Source: Eubacterium uniforme
GTDB taxonomy: Bacteria > Bacillota > Clostridia > Lachnospirales > Lachnospiraceae
DNA length: 64,000 bases
Assembly: GCF_900167115.1 (NCBI RefSeq)
Contig: NZ_FUXZ01000008.1
Span: forward strand, 62,001-126,000
Direction of reading: 5' to 3'
Shown: positions 25,221-33,356 of the stretch, in pieces
Layout of the letters: each line of letters starts with the position of its first letter
How positions within the stretch are numbered: position 1 is the first letter of the stretch
Made by a program: the position numbers and the translations under genes
Notes under the pieces: model-generated
Databases searched by the model: none
The model's input: only the letters and a program-made list of their open reading frames with translations
Told to the model about the DNA's origin: nothing

Positions 25221-26828
25221 ATGATTTATTCAAAAATCAAAAACAAAACCAAGCTGATAACAAGTCCTATGTTGATTGCGATGTTAACTTTAAGTTTATC
25301 AGCCCCTGCATTTGCTGATACTCAACCTACACCAGCAAGTGACAAAACAAACACTACAAATACTACAGTTAACACCGATAATAAGAAAGATGCTACAGAC
25401 TCTGTAGAAGAGAAGAAAGTTTCTGTTCCAAATTATAAGGAAGTGGCACTTAAAGCTAATAATAAAAAGAACGTTTCTGTTTATTCTGGAACAAAGATTA
25501 AACTTTTACCTTCATATCCAGAAAAACTTAGAAAGAAAAAATTCATATACAGATCTTCTAATCCAGAAGTTGCAACTGTTTCAAGAAGAGGATTAGTTAA
25601 GACAAACAAAAAGGGAAGAGCTAATATTACTCTTATTCTTAGAGGAAGAAAGAACAGAGTTCCATATAAAGCAAAATTTAAATGTAAAGTAATAATTAAG
25701 CAAAGCGTTACTTCAATTAATGTACCTAAGACAGAAGCTCATTACTATGTTGGAAAGAAATATAATTTAAAAGCTAATGTTTTCCCTGCTTTCCATCAGG
25801 AAAAAATTCTTTGGAAAACATCTGATAAAAGCAAGATTTCAGTCAAAAGAAAAACTGGCGTGATTAAAGTTAAAGCGCCTGGCGATGTAACCATTACAGC
25901 TTATTCAACTAAAACAAACAAGGAATTCAACCTTCAACTTAAAGCTGAAGAGGTTCCTGATGTAAAATTTGACGAAGGTAAAACAGTTACAATCGATCAA
26001 TTTACTGGAATACAATTACATTTAAGATTTATCAACTTACCTACTCAGGGTGTTACATATAAATCAATGGATCCATCAATCGCCACAGTAACTAATACAG
26101 GATATGTTAAATCTAATAGATGTGGTGAGGCTTACATTACAGCTACTACAGCTGATAAAAAGAAAATTGTTCCTATCAAAGTAGTTTGCAAGAACTCAAC
26201 AGGATTCTTATCAACTGCTGCAATTGCAAACTTTGAAGGAATTGATGAATGTACTAATCTTATGATTGTTGCTCATCCTGATGACGAAGCTCTTTGGGGT
26301 GGTGCACATCTTAAAGAAGGTAAATGGTTTATCTTATGTTTAACTAACCAGTATACATTAAGAAAAACTGAGTACAGACAGATGCTTGAAAAAGCTAACG
26401 CCAAAGGAGCAATCCTTGATTATCCTGATATCTTCTATGAAACAACTGGTAAGTGGAAAATTTCAAACTGGAACAGTGTAAGAGAAGGTGTTTATAAGGA
26501 TGTTAAAACAATTATTGGATATAAAAAGTGGGATCAAATCATAACTCACAGTCCAAGTGGTGAAACAGGACATACACAGCATAAGGTAACAAATGCTGAA
26601 GTTACTAAAGCATGTAAAGAACTAAATACATTTAATAATCTTTGGTACTTTGGAACTTTCTATCGTGTAGGATGTATTCCTGCCGACTTACCAAAACTTA
26701 CACCTGAAGAAATCGAATTTAAAGAAGCCCTTGTAAATACATATTGGCATGAGATGGCTTCAATCGATAAATATTGGAGACAAATGATTCCATATGAAAA
26801 CTGGGTAATGGCAAAAGACTATAAATAA
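25221..26828 (+). CDS. secreted PIG-L/LmbE-type deacetylase with Ig-like (BIG2) domains
   Basis: 535 aa. Signal peptide about 1-32 (ITSPMLIAMLTLSLSAPAFA), a Thr/Asn-rich linker, then three BIG2-like Ig domains of about 80 residues each (about 70-325), seen as KFIYRSSNPEVATVSRRGLV, WKTSDKSKISVKRKTGVI and YKSMDPSIATVTNTGYV. The C-terminal domain begins at about 345 with MIVAHPDDEALWGG, the zinc-binding AHPDDE motif of PIG-L deacetylases, and has HSPSGETGHTQH (about 442) as the second metal site. The family removes N-acetyl groups from GlcNAc-containing compounds. Its Sec signal and Ig modules put it at the cell wall, so wall glycan or an exopolysaccharide is a likely substrate. AGAAAGGAAAAATAAAA precedes the ATG. 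Confidence 0.87.
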   Translation: MIYSKIKNKTKLITSPMLIAMLTLSLSAPAFADTQPTPASDKTNTTNTTVNTDNKKDATDSVEEKKVSVPNYKEVALKANNKKNVSVYSGTKIKLLPSYPEKLRKKKFIYRSSNPEVATVSRRGLVKTNKKGRANITLILRGRKNRVPYKAKFKCKVIIKQSVTSINVPKTEAHYYVGKKYNLKANVFPAFHQEKILWKTSDKSKISVKRKTGVIKVKAPGDVTITAYSTKTNKEFNLQLKAEEVPDVKFDEGKTVTIDQFTGIQLHLRFINLPTQGVTYKSMDPSIATVTNTGYVKSNRCGEAYITATTADKKKIVPIKVVCKNSTGFLSTAAIANFEGIDECTNLMIVAHPDDEALWGGAHLKEGKWFILCLTNQYTLRKTEYRQMLEKANAKGAILDYPDIFYETTGKWKISNWNSVREGVYKDVKTIIGYKKWDQIITHSPSGETGHTQHKVTNAEVTKACKELNTFNNLWYFGTFYRVGCIPADLPKLTPEEIEFKEALVNTYWHEMASIDKYWRQMIPYENWVMAKDYK

Positions 26829-26846
26829 TCATATATATATTAAAAG

Positions 26847-26871
26847 GGGCAGTGTGAAATTCACACTGCCC
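26847..26871. terminator. bidirectional terminator between convergent genes
   Basis: Perfect 10-bp stem GGGCAGTGTG / CACACTGCCC with an AAATT loop, flanked by A-run and T-run, between the PIG-L gene and yfhO. Confidence 0.85.
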
Positions 26872-26886
26872 TTTACTTATACTTTT

Positions 26887-29823
26887 TTATTCTTTTACTT
26901 CTTCACTAATTATTTCTTTCTTATCTTTTTTTCTCTTATTATCAAATAATAAATATATCAAAATAGCCACACCAATTAGTGAAATAATTAATCCAAGCTT
27001 TAATCCTGGAGTAAAATAATTCATTTCAATATCATGTTTACCAGCCTTTAACTTAAGTCCTGTATACATTCCATTTATTTCAAATGCTTCGACTTTTTCG
27101 CCATCAACCTTAGCACTCCATCCTTTTGAATAAGGAATTGCCAAACACAAGATTTTATCCTCTTTTAAATCAACTGAACATGATAATTTATCATTCTTGA
27201 TTTTTAAGTCTTTAACTTTAACTCTTAAATCATCAATCTGTGATTTATAAGTATTCATAGGATTACATACTATACTTAAATCCTCGAAATCATATACACC
27301 TGGAGCCATCATATAAAACAAACTTGTAGTCACAGGTTCATCACTATAACCCAAATTACATACTGCAGAATCACATCCTGGATATATGTAATACTTTGTA
27401 CAGAATTTAAGTCCTGCATATAAATCATTAATGTTACCTCCAAGCCAGAATGTATCTGTTCCTGGATTTACTTCAATATTCGCTTTTTCATCATCAGGTA
27501 ATGCTTCTACCTCTTCTTTTATTTCCTTTAACCTATCTTTATCAAGCAACGTATAGTCAATATTTTTCATAACAAGATAAGTTTCACTATTAGGCAATCC
27601 TTCATAATTAAGTCTTAGGAAAACACCACCCCATTTTATGATTATTTTATCATCTTCAATAGCAATGTTTTTAGCTCCACTATTGGCCACTTGCTCAAGT
27701 ATTTGCTGCTTATTAAGAACAACTTTGGAATCTAAATTTACCTTACCTGATTTTAAATTAAGATCTGATGTATCTACATCTAAGTCCATAACTGCTGCCT
27801 GTTGTATGGCTTCTTCCCTGTCATACTCTGACATTCTTTCCCATTCATTTAAACCGATTGTTTTATTATAACCATAAACCATAGGTAAATAATTATCAGT
27901 TTTATATATACTCTGTCTTTCTTCCTGGCCATTCTCTTTATAATTTATAACCTCATCAGTTTTTGTAAATCCATATGGAACAGACTTCAAATCACCGCCA
28001 AGATCATTAGCTATAAAATATTTAACTCCAGCAAGATTTAGCATTCCAGTTCTTCTTGAAAGCCCATATGTCCATGCTGCTGTAAAAGTATCAGCATTTC
28101 CCAGTTTTTCCATAGTGTCTGAGAAATTCCCCTGAGTAATACTGTAATAAGAAGATACTGTTGGTATATCATTAATCAATCCATAGTTAGATGTATTATC
28201 ACACATACATTCAACTCTATATAGCGATTTATCTTCTTCCTTAATTTTATTAATTGCTTTTATGTTAGTTTCATTATATGCCTCATCCGCTTTTACAAAC
28301 TGAGATTCTGCAACCTTATCTTCCCAGTATAAGAACGACATCATCTTCACTCCAACTTCTACAATAAGCAAAAGTGATAAAGATACATATAAGATTTTTC
28401 CAGCTTTTAATCTTACTAACTTTGCAAGTAATACAACTGCGCATCCTACAGCAACAACCCTTATACTATATTTACCATTAAGTGGAAGGAACTCTGATTT
28501 AAGTACCAAAACAATTCCCAAAATTTCAAACGTCATAGGTAGTATCAAATGTCTTAACTTTATATCATCCCATAGTTCAATACACCTTACACTTCCCATC
28601 GCAATAACAAATGTTAATAAGAACCCCCATCTGTTAGCCACATATGAAAACCCTGTCATTCCAAATCCAACCATTGGAAATGTTAATCCCACAACGCTTA
28701 ATATAAAGAATATTCGATATGGAGTACACTTCTTATTCTTCACTGTTAGCAATGCTAAGAATAGAATCATAAATGTTGAAACATATCCTAAATTTGTTTG
28801 TCCTTCCAATGTCCCCAATGCAACTGAATTTAATGGAAGCCACTCATAATATCCCTTAGAATAGAAAAGTGATGGAAATACTCTTGTTCCACTTCTCGAA
28901 GTCGCTAAAAAGCTACATACGACCGGAATAAAAATAACACAGGCACAAGCAATACCTAAAAGATAAAATAATATACTTCTTTTAATAGCCTGCAAATATT
29001 CCATAACTATATTTTCACTATATAAATCCTTCACTCTCCAAATTGCATAAATAAATATAGCAATTGATATAATGTAAAAGAAATAAAAATTACTTACAAG
29101 AGCAATCGTAACCATTATTGTAAATAATAGCGATTTTTCTTTCTTTAAAATTTTATCAATACCAACGAAAATAATCGGAAGATAAATCATTGGATTTATA
29201 AATAGTGGATGTTTAACACCATATACTAATACATAGCCTGAAAATACGTATACAAGCGAACCAAAAGTTACTGCTTTATAATCTTCCTTTTTATAAAAAG
29301 CATATGCAGCAAATGCCATTCCTGCCAAATACATTCTTAATACAATTAATGCATCATAGACATACTCTATATCTCTTGTTGGAACTAATCCTGCAATTAA
29401 ATCTAATGGGTCACCCATACAATAATAATTCATTGTTCCTATAATATCACTACCTAAGCCAATCCTAATATCCCACATGTTTAAATGAAAAATCCCTTTT
29501 GAAAAACCATTTACTGTTTCTCTAATATACTTTCCCAAATAAACAAGTGCTGGATAGTGTTGATTTACACCATCTATATTCCAAATAAATGATGTTTTTG
29601 CAACTATCCAAGGAGTACATGCTGATAGTAAAGCAAGCGCAAACAAAATCGTGTAAATAATCACAAAACGCCTGAAAGGATGTATCTTTCGTACTACATT
29701 ATCTTCAGCCTTTTTTCCTTTAGTTTCTACATTACCATTTTCTTTTATTTCAATTACTTCTGAGGTTTTGTTTATATTCTGCAAAATCTCATCCTCCAAC
29801 CAATTATATGTACTGGAATTCAT
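26887..29823 (-). CDS. yfhO: YfhO-family polytopic membrane protein
   Basis: 978 aa. After about 50 cytoplasmic residues come a dozen or more membrane helices (first FVIIYTILFALALLSACTPW), a large extracytoplasmic domain (about 500-920, with YNETNIKAINKIKEEDKSLYRVE and YSKGWSAKVDGEKVEAFEINGMYTG), and a final helix (LGLIISLIGVAILIYLLF). This is the layout of bacterial YfhO, a GT-C-like fold implicated in glycosylation of wall teichoic or lipoteichoic acids in some Firmicutes. The N-terminal WNIDGVNQHYPALVYLGKYIRE fits the family's acidic first loop. Substrate not readable from sequence. The ATG at 29823 has a weak GACGGA site. Convergent with the secreted deacetylase, which also probably acts on cell-surface glycans. 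Confidence 0.9.
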   Translation of the reverse strand: MNSSTYNWLEDEILQNINKTSEVIEIKENGNVETKGKKAEDNVVRKIHPFRRFVIIYTILFALALLSACTPWIVAKTSFIWNIDGVNQHYPALVYLGKYIRETVNGFSKGIFHLNMWDIRIGLGSDIIGTMNYYCMGDPLDLIAGLVPTRDIEYVYDALIVLRMYLAGMAFAAYAFYKKEDYKAVTFGSLVYVFSGYVLVYGVKHPLFINPMIYLPIIFVGIDKILKKEKSLLFTIMVTIALVSNFYFFYIISIAIFIYAIWRVKDLYSENIVMEYLQAIKRSILFYLLGIACACVIFIPVVCSFLATSRSGTRVFPSLFYSKGYYEWLPLNSVALGTLEGQTNLGYVSTFMILFLALLTVKNKKCTPYRIFFILSVVGLTFPMVGFGMTGFSYVANRWGFLLTFVIAMGSVRCIELWDDIKLRHLILPMTFEILGIVLVLKSEFLPLNGKYSIRVVAVGCAVVLLAKLVRLKAGKILYVSLSLLLIVEVGVKMMSFLYWEDKVAESQFVKADEAYNETNIKAINKIKEEDKSLYRVECMCDNTSNYGLINDIPTVSSYYSITQGNFSDTMEKLGNADTFTAAWTYGLSRRTGMLNLAGVKYFIANDLGGDLKSVPYGFTKTDEVINYKENGQEERQSIYKTDNYLPMVYGYNKTIGLNEWERMSEYDREEAIQQAAVMDLDVDTSDLNLKSGKVNLDSKVVLNKQQILEQVANSGAKNIAIEDDKIIIKWGGVFLRLNYEGLPNSETYLVMKNIDYTLLDKDRLKEIKEEVEALPDDEKANIEVNPGTDTFWLGGNINDLYAGLKFCTKYYIYPGCDSAVCNLGYSDEPVTTSLFYMMAPGVYDFEDLSIVCNPMNTYKSQIDDLRVKVKDLKIKNDKLSCSVDLKEDKILCLAIPYSKGWSAKVDGEKVEAFEINGMYTGLKLKAGKHDIEMNYFTPGLKLGLIISLIGVAILIYLLFDNKRKKDKKEIISEEVKE

Positions 29824-29916
29824 GTCCGTCTTATAAGTGCCACATTAGTACGGGATAATCTCCCAAAAATCCATCTTAATAAATGTTTTCTATTTTGTCA
29901 ACGTACAACATAAAAT

Positions 29917-29958
29917 AAAAACCCAAATAGCAATAACTCTAATTACTATTTGAGTTTT
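29917..29958 (-). terminator. terminator of the decayed hydrogenase-like gene
   Basis: A 13-bp stem with one mismatch (AAAACCCAAATAG / CTATTTGAGTTTT), T-rich on the minus strand, just after the pseudogene's stop codon. Confidence 0.6.
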
Positions 29959-29968
29959 TAGGTATATA

Positions 29969-30340
29969 TTATTTCAGTATCGAAATAGCATCACTAATTG
30001 TTTTTTCTAGTGCTTCTCTTCCATACTTGTCAACTTCAGATTTATTTTTTGCTCCGTGGGTTAAACATCCTGCGCCACCTATGCATCCACCAATGCATGC
30101 CATTCCTTCAATGAAATAAGCATCCAAAACGCCTTTTTCTTTTTTCATATCATTATAATATGATGCATATTGATTACTATATCTTAAAATTCCAAGTCTA
30201 TATTCATCTTTTAAAAAATTATTTACAACTCGGTAATCGTTGGTCTCGTTGTAAAATAATTCTATTTCTTTGTTCTGCGAAATTCTATTTGAAAACCTAG
30301 CAAATGCTGTAGCAACATAACTAGCTCTTGGAACGGAATA
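29969..30340 (-). pseudogene. 3' fragment of an iron-hydrogenase-like Fe-S protein
   Basis: Reading back from a TAA at 29969, 123 codons are open, with no start codon and a TGA directly before them at 30343-30341. The translation contains RASYVATAFARFSNRISQN and YFIEGMACIGGCIGGAGCLTHG, a glycine- and cysteine-rich motif like the H-cluster-region C terminus of iron-only hydrogenase large-subunit domain proteins, and ends with a helix REALEKTISDAISIL. The 5' two-thirds or more are gone and unrelated DNA begins at 30341. Sequence identity with any particular hydrogenase was not tested. Confidence 0.65.
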
Positions 30341-30570
30341 TCATATCAATCACGGTTATTTATATATTTGAATTTGGTTGTATTAATGAAAAAGTATTTT
30401 AGGGAACACTCCTTGAAATGCTTTTTTATGTATCTTCGTAATCGGTAACTTATCTACTTTTTTGACATCTAAACAACACACTCAGGCACTTTTACTCCTT
30501 AACTTTAGACATCAATACTACAGTCTGTTACGCCACTAATCCGCCACATTTACATTTTGAGTAGTCCTAT
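30341..30570. other. junction DNA between pseudogene and RhuM gene, no gene seen
   Basis: 230 bp. The longest minus-strand frame (ending at a TAA near 30400) reads KVDKLPITKIHKKAFQGVFP with no start or ribosome site; I do not recognise it. No terminal inverted repeats, integrase or target-site duplication were found here, although this is one edge of the accessory island. Confidence 0.4.
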
Positions 30571-31584
30571 TTAACTTTCCTCTTGGATTATTTTCTTTAC
30601 CGCCTTATCAAAATCTGATTCAATAGGCTGGGTTCGGTTGAATATTTCATATTCAGCATTGACCTTATCCATTGCCTGCTTATGAGATATTCTTCCGTTA
30701 TCCTTAAGAATCTTGTACTGACGGAATTCAAGAAAAGCATTTACGCTCTTTTCAAACTCTTCCATCGTGAATACATTCTCACGCTCAATCAGATCCTCGA
30801 TATAATCAAAATATCCTGTGACCGCACGTTCCAGCCTGCGAATCTGCTTCTCCTCCAGATAATTCTTTGCAATCGAAACATCTGATTTCAGTATTCTGCC
30901 ATCCGGAGCATTCTTCCAGGTTGTAAGTCCCATATGCTCTTTCTCATGATCTGCTGATTCATATACTATCTCTGCAGCGGTATGATCTGTGATCGCATAA
31001 TGAAACTTGTTCTGTATCGTTGCATAAAAATGATAAGCCACTTCGGAATCCTTCGTGTAATCAATACTACACTCAGCAAAAATATCTGTAATCTGCTGCC
31101 AGATACGCCGTTCGCTGGCTCGGATCGAACGAACACGCTCCAACAACTCGCGGAAGTAATCTTTTCCGAAAGCAGTTTTCCCTTGCTTCAGGCGGTCGTC
31201 ATCCAGAACAAAGCCTTTTGTCATATATTCTTTAAGAACGGTAGTTGCCCAGATGCGAAATTTTGTTGCTTTAATTGAATTTACACGATATCCAACAGAA
31301 ATAATTGCGTCCAGATTATAGAAAATCGGCGTTCTCTTTACATCTCTGTTTCCTTCTCTTTGAACTATTTCCATTTTGGAAATAGTTGCCTCCCTCACCA
31401 ATTCACCTTCATCGTATATATTCGAAAGGTGCTTCGATATGTCAGGCACTTTGACTCCAAACAGCTCTGCCATCGCCTTCTGTGTTATCCAAATACTCTC
31501 GTCTTTAATGTATGCATCAACAGAAACATCTCCTTCATCCGAATGATAGAGAACCATTTCCATCTGCTTATCAAAATCTCTCAT
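30571..31584 (-). CDS. rhuM: RhuM-family protein (virulence/phage-associated)
   Basis: 337 aa. The N-terminal half is RhuM-like: ESIWITQKAMAELFGVKVPDISKHLSNIYDEGEL, a Bro-N/KilA-type DNA-binding region, then RTPIFYNLDAIISVGYRVNS and ATKFRIWATTVLKEYMTKG. A second domain (about 170-270) has AECSIDYTKDSEVAYHFYATIQNKFHYAITDHTAAE, which resembles the Fic/DOC-associated part of RhuM proteins. RhuM genes are found in genomic islands; their biochemical role is not established. The start overlaps the stop of the small HTH gene by 4 nt (ATGA), so the two are coupled like a toxin-antitoxin pair. The DNA is clearly GC-richer than its surroundings, which suggests transfer. Confidence 0.88.
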   Translation of the reverse strand: MRDFDKQMEMVLYHSDEGDVSVDAYIKDESIWITQKAMAELFGVKVPDISKHLSNIYDEGELVREATISKMEIVQREGNRDVKRTPIFYNLDAIISVGYRVNSIKATKFRIWATTVLKEYMTKGFVLDDDRLKQGKTAFGKDYFRELLERVRSIRASERRIWQQITDIFAECSIDYTKDSEVAYHFYATIQNKFHYAITDHTAAEIVYESADHEKEHMGLTTWKNAPDGRILKSDVSIAKNYLEEKQIRRLERAVTGYFDYIEDLIERENVFTMEEFEKSVNAFLEFRQYKILKDNGRISHKQAMDKVNAEYEIFNRTQPIESDFDKAVKKIIQEES

Positions 31585-31787
31585 AGAAGGTTATCCTCCT
31601 TCCCTTTCACCAATTCCTCATACTTCAACTGGTAAGCAATAAGTCTGGGAATGTATTCCGGTGGTGTTCTCCTTCCCGCTTCCCAGTCTTCCAAAGTGCG
31701 AACAGGGATCCCCGTATGCTCTGAAAAGTCTTTACGTGACATCCCTGTGTTTTCTCGTAGTTCTTTTATAGTTTTTGCAGTATCCAT
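31581..31787 (-). CDS. small XRE-type HTH protein, partner of RhuM
   Basis: 68 aa from the ATG at 31787 (GAGGTG upstream; a longer frame to 31829 runs back through the promoter). It is a single helix-turn-helix: TIKELRENTGMSRKDFSEHTGIPVRTLEDWEAGRRTPP. It is near-identical over about 50 residues to the N terminus of the longer HTH protein encoded at 32631-33356, but then diverges into a short tail. It overlaps rhuM by 4 nt and is likely the autorepressor of the pair. Confidence 0.85.
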   Translation of the reverse strand: MDTAKTIKELRENTGMSRKDFSEHTGIPVRTLEDWEAGRRTPPEYIPRLIAYQLKYEELVKGKEDNLL

Positions 31788-31797
31788 ATTGTCACCT

Positions 31798-31852
31798 CGC
31801 ATTGCGTGTTTATAGGGACAGTATACCACATTTTTAAGTTTTTCGCAATGCG
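31798..31852 (-). promoter_or_regulatory. autoregulated promoter of the HTH-rhuM pair
   Basis: Minus strand: TTGCGA (31848-31843), 17-bp spacer, TATACT (31825-31820). The -35 lies within CGCAATGCG (31844-31852), and its inverted partner CGCATTGCG (31798-31806) lies just before the ribosome site. Paired operators around a promoter fit repression by the HTH protein. Confidence 0.65.
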
Positions 31853-31858
31853 TGGTTT

Positions 31859-31971
31859 TTATATTGTTTTTTCTTCGTCTTTAATTCTGTAATATTCTTC
31901 CGCATCGATACCTATCTGCACAAAATCCTTCGCATTTCTGACCCGTTCAATCAACGCGATGGTCTCCACAT
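31859..31971 (-). pseudogene. displaced C-terminal fragment of rlmD
   Basis: The last 37 codons of an rlmD-like gene, including the stop, reading VETIALIERVRNAKDFVQIG then IDAEEYYRIKDEEKTI. They differ from the intact rlmD tail at 33428-33540 by only a few bases. No upstream part exists: before 31971 the sequence is unrelated. It also contains no start, so it is a remnant. Confidence 0.85.
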
Positions 31972-32019
31972 CGTTTTCGTTGATTAACCACTTATTTTAT
32001 AATCGTAGTGAACAAGCGT

Positions 32020-32526
32020 CTATTGCTTTACTATCGCATACATTTTCATATCAACGATGTTACCGTTCTTATATGCATTACTTTTAAGTATCCCCTCGCA
32101 AACAAACCCGGCTTTTTCAAGCACCCGGCAGGAAGCTGAATTATAAGCAAACGGCTCTGCATAGATCCTGATAATGTCTGTGTTTTCAAATACAAAGTCA
32201 CATGCCAGTTTCACTGCTTCTGTCATATACCCGTTGCCCCAGTATTTCTCACCAATGTAATACCCCATTTCCGCTGTACGAAAATGAATGTTATCCTGAC
32301 GAAATACTCCAATGCTCCCGATAACCTTCCCATCCAATGTTATCGCAAATGCAAATGTTTTATCCTTATCAGCCGACAACATCGCCCTTATAAAATCCTC
32401 TGCATTATCTTCCGTATAAGGATAAGGCAACCCATCTCGCAGATTGTTCATAATATTCATATTATTCAAGTTTTCAGCAAGTTCTGTTTTATCTTTGATT
32501 TTCCATAACCGTATTTTTATATTCAT
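32020..32526 (-). CDS. GNAT acetyltransferase, RimJ/RimL type
   Basis: 168 aa. RimJ/RimL-like features: the start RLWKIKDKTELAENLNNMNI, FAITLDGKVIGSIGVF, AEMGYYIGEKYWGNGYMTEAVK (the acetyl-CoA loop, about residues 86-107), YAEPFAYNSASCRVLEKAGF and a C-terminal MKMYAIVK. These enzymes acetylate protein N termini or small molecules. It sits inside the 1569-bp repeat unit with the HTH-nuclease-like gene and is part of the accessory load. GGAAAGGAAAGATTA precedes the ATG. Confidence 0.87.
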   Translation of the reverse strand: MNIKIRLWKIKDKTELAENLNNMNIMNNLRDGLPYPYTEDNAEDFIRAMLSADKDKTFAFAITLDGKVIGSIGVFRQDNIHFRTAEMGYYIGEKYWGNGYMTEAVKLACDFVFENTDIIRIYAEPFAYNSASCRVLEKAGFVCEGILKSNAYKNGNIVDMKMYAIVKQ

Positions 32527-32630
32527 TAATCTTTCCTTTCCAAATACTATTTCGAATAATCGGATTGACTTTTTTCCTTTACCATAGTATTATTCTTGTA
32601 AAAGAAATGGGTTTTTTGTCGTGTACAGCC

Positions 32631-33356
32631 TTACGGCTCAATCGGGTTGCTCGTTTCTTTTTTTATGTCTAAAATATCATACAAGTATAGTTTTTTATCT
32701 TCGGAATGTCTTACAATTAACGATGCATGAAACACATTATATCTTTCTATCTCTCCAGTTTCATTGTATACAGGCAATGCAAATCGTGAATCATATCGAT
32801 ACCAACCGTACTTTGCATTTCTCCAATGCTTTTCTTCATTATTTTCTCGAAAATGTTTACCAACAGCTATTTCTATAAGTTCAGGTATTCCCTGTGTAGC
32901 ATTTGCTTTCGCCTTAGCATTTGCACCTTTAATACTATGAGTATATTTTGAACCAGAATATTCATTCGGCAAATCAGATCCAATATAAATAACATCTCCT
33001 GTTGCAGCAATCGTATAGAATTCCCCCACATACTCTTTTAAATACTCTCTAACATCTTTCCAATCTATGGAACGTTTTCCCTTAAACCTTATATCATTAA
33101 TAATAACGATGTTGTTCCCGTCAACATCCTTTATAACCGATACACTCCTCTTACCTTTTACTTCCTCTTTTGCAGAAAAAATCCCCTCAAATTTAATCTG
33201 ATATGCTAATAACCTCGGAATATACTCCGGCGGTGTTCTTCTTCCTGCCTCCCAATCTTCCAATGTACGAACAGGGATGCCCGTATGTTCTGAAAACTCT
33301 TTACGTGACATCCCTGTGCTTTCTCGTAATTCTTTTATAGTTTTTGCAGTATCCAT
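32631..33356 (-). CDS. HTH protein with C-terminal putative BECR-type nuclease domain
   Basis: 241 aa from the ATG at 33356. Residues 1-60 are an XRE helix-turn-helix nearly identical to that of the small HTH protein of the RhuM pair. A linker (SAKEEVKGKRSVSVIKD) leads to a domain with IDWKDVREYLKEYVGEFYTI, YTHSIKGANAKAKANATQGI, ENNEEKHWRNAKYGWYRYDS and RYNVFHASLIVRHSEDKKLY, ending IKKETSNPIEP. The 'GEIERYNVFHA..IVRH...LYLYDI..IKKETSNP' ending recalls phage-borne PBECR toxins of the barnase/EndoU/ColicinE5/RelE-like fold; this is from memory and needs testing. If correct, antitoxin-like and toxin-like parts are in one chain. It follows rlmD on the same strand. Confidence 0.7.
   Translation of the reverse strand: MDTAKTIKELRESTGMSRKEFSEHTGIPVRTLEDWEAGRRTPPEYIPRLLAYQIKFEGIFSAKEEVKGKRSVSVIKDVDGNNIVIINDIRFKGKRSIDWKDVREYLKEYVGEFYTIAATGDVIYIGSDLPNEYSGSKYTHSIKGANAKAKANATQGIPELIEIAVGKHFRENNEEKHWRNAKYGWYRYDSRFALPVYNETGEIERYNVFHASLIVRHSEDKKLYLYDILDIKKETSNPIEP

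Larger units (their letters stand above)
31630..31971. repeat. direct repeat copy 1 (HTH 5' part, promoter, rlmD 3' end)
   Basis: Matches 33199-33540 without gaps at an offset of 1569 bp. Identity is about 96-97% over 31793-31971 (promoter plus rlmD tail; about 6 differences by eye) and lower through the HTH codons. The match stops abruptly after 31971. Confidence 0.85.

Noticed and set aside
30341-30570. Short frame ending near 30400 that could be a transposase remnant
   Set aside because: About 30 codons with no start, no recognisable motif and no terminal repeats; kept only as junction DNA.
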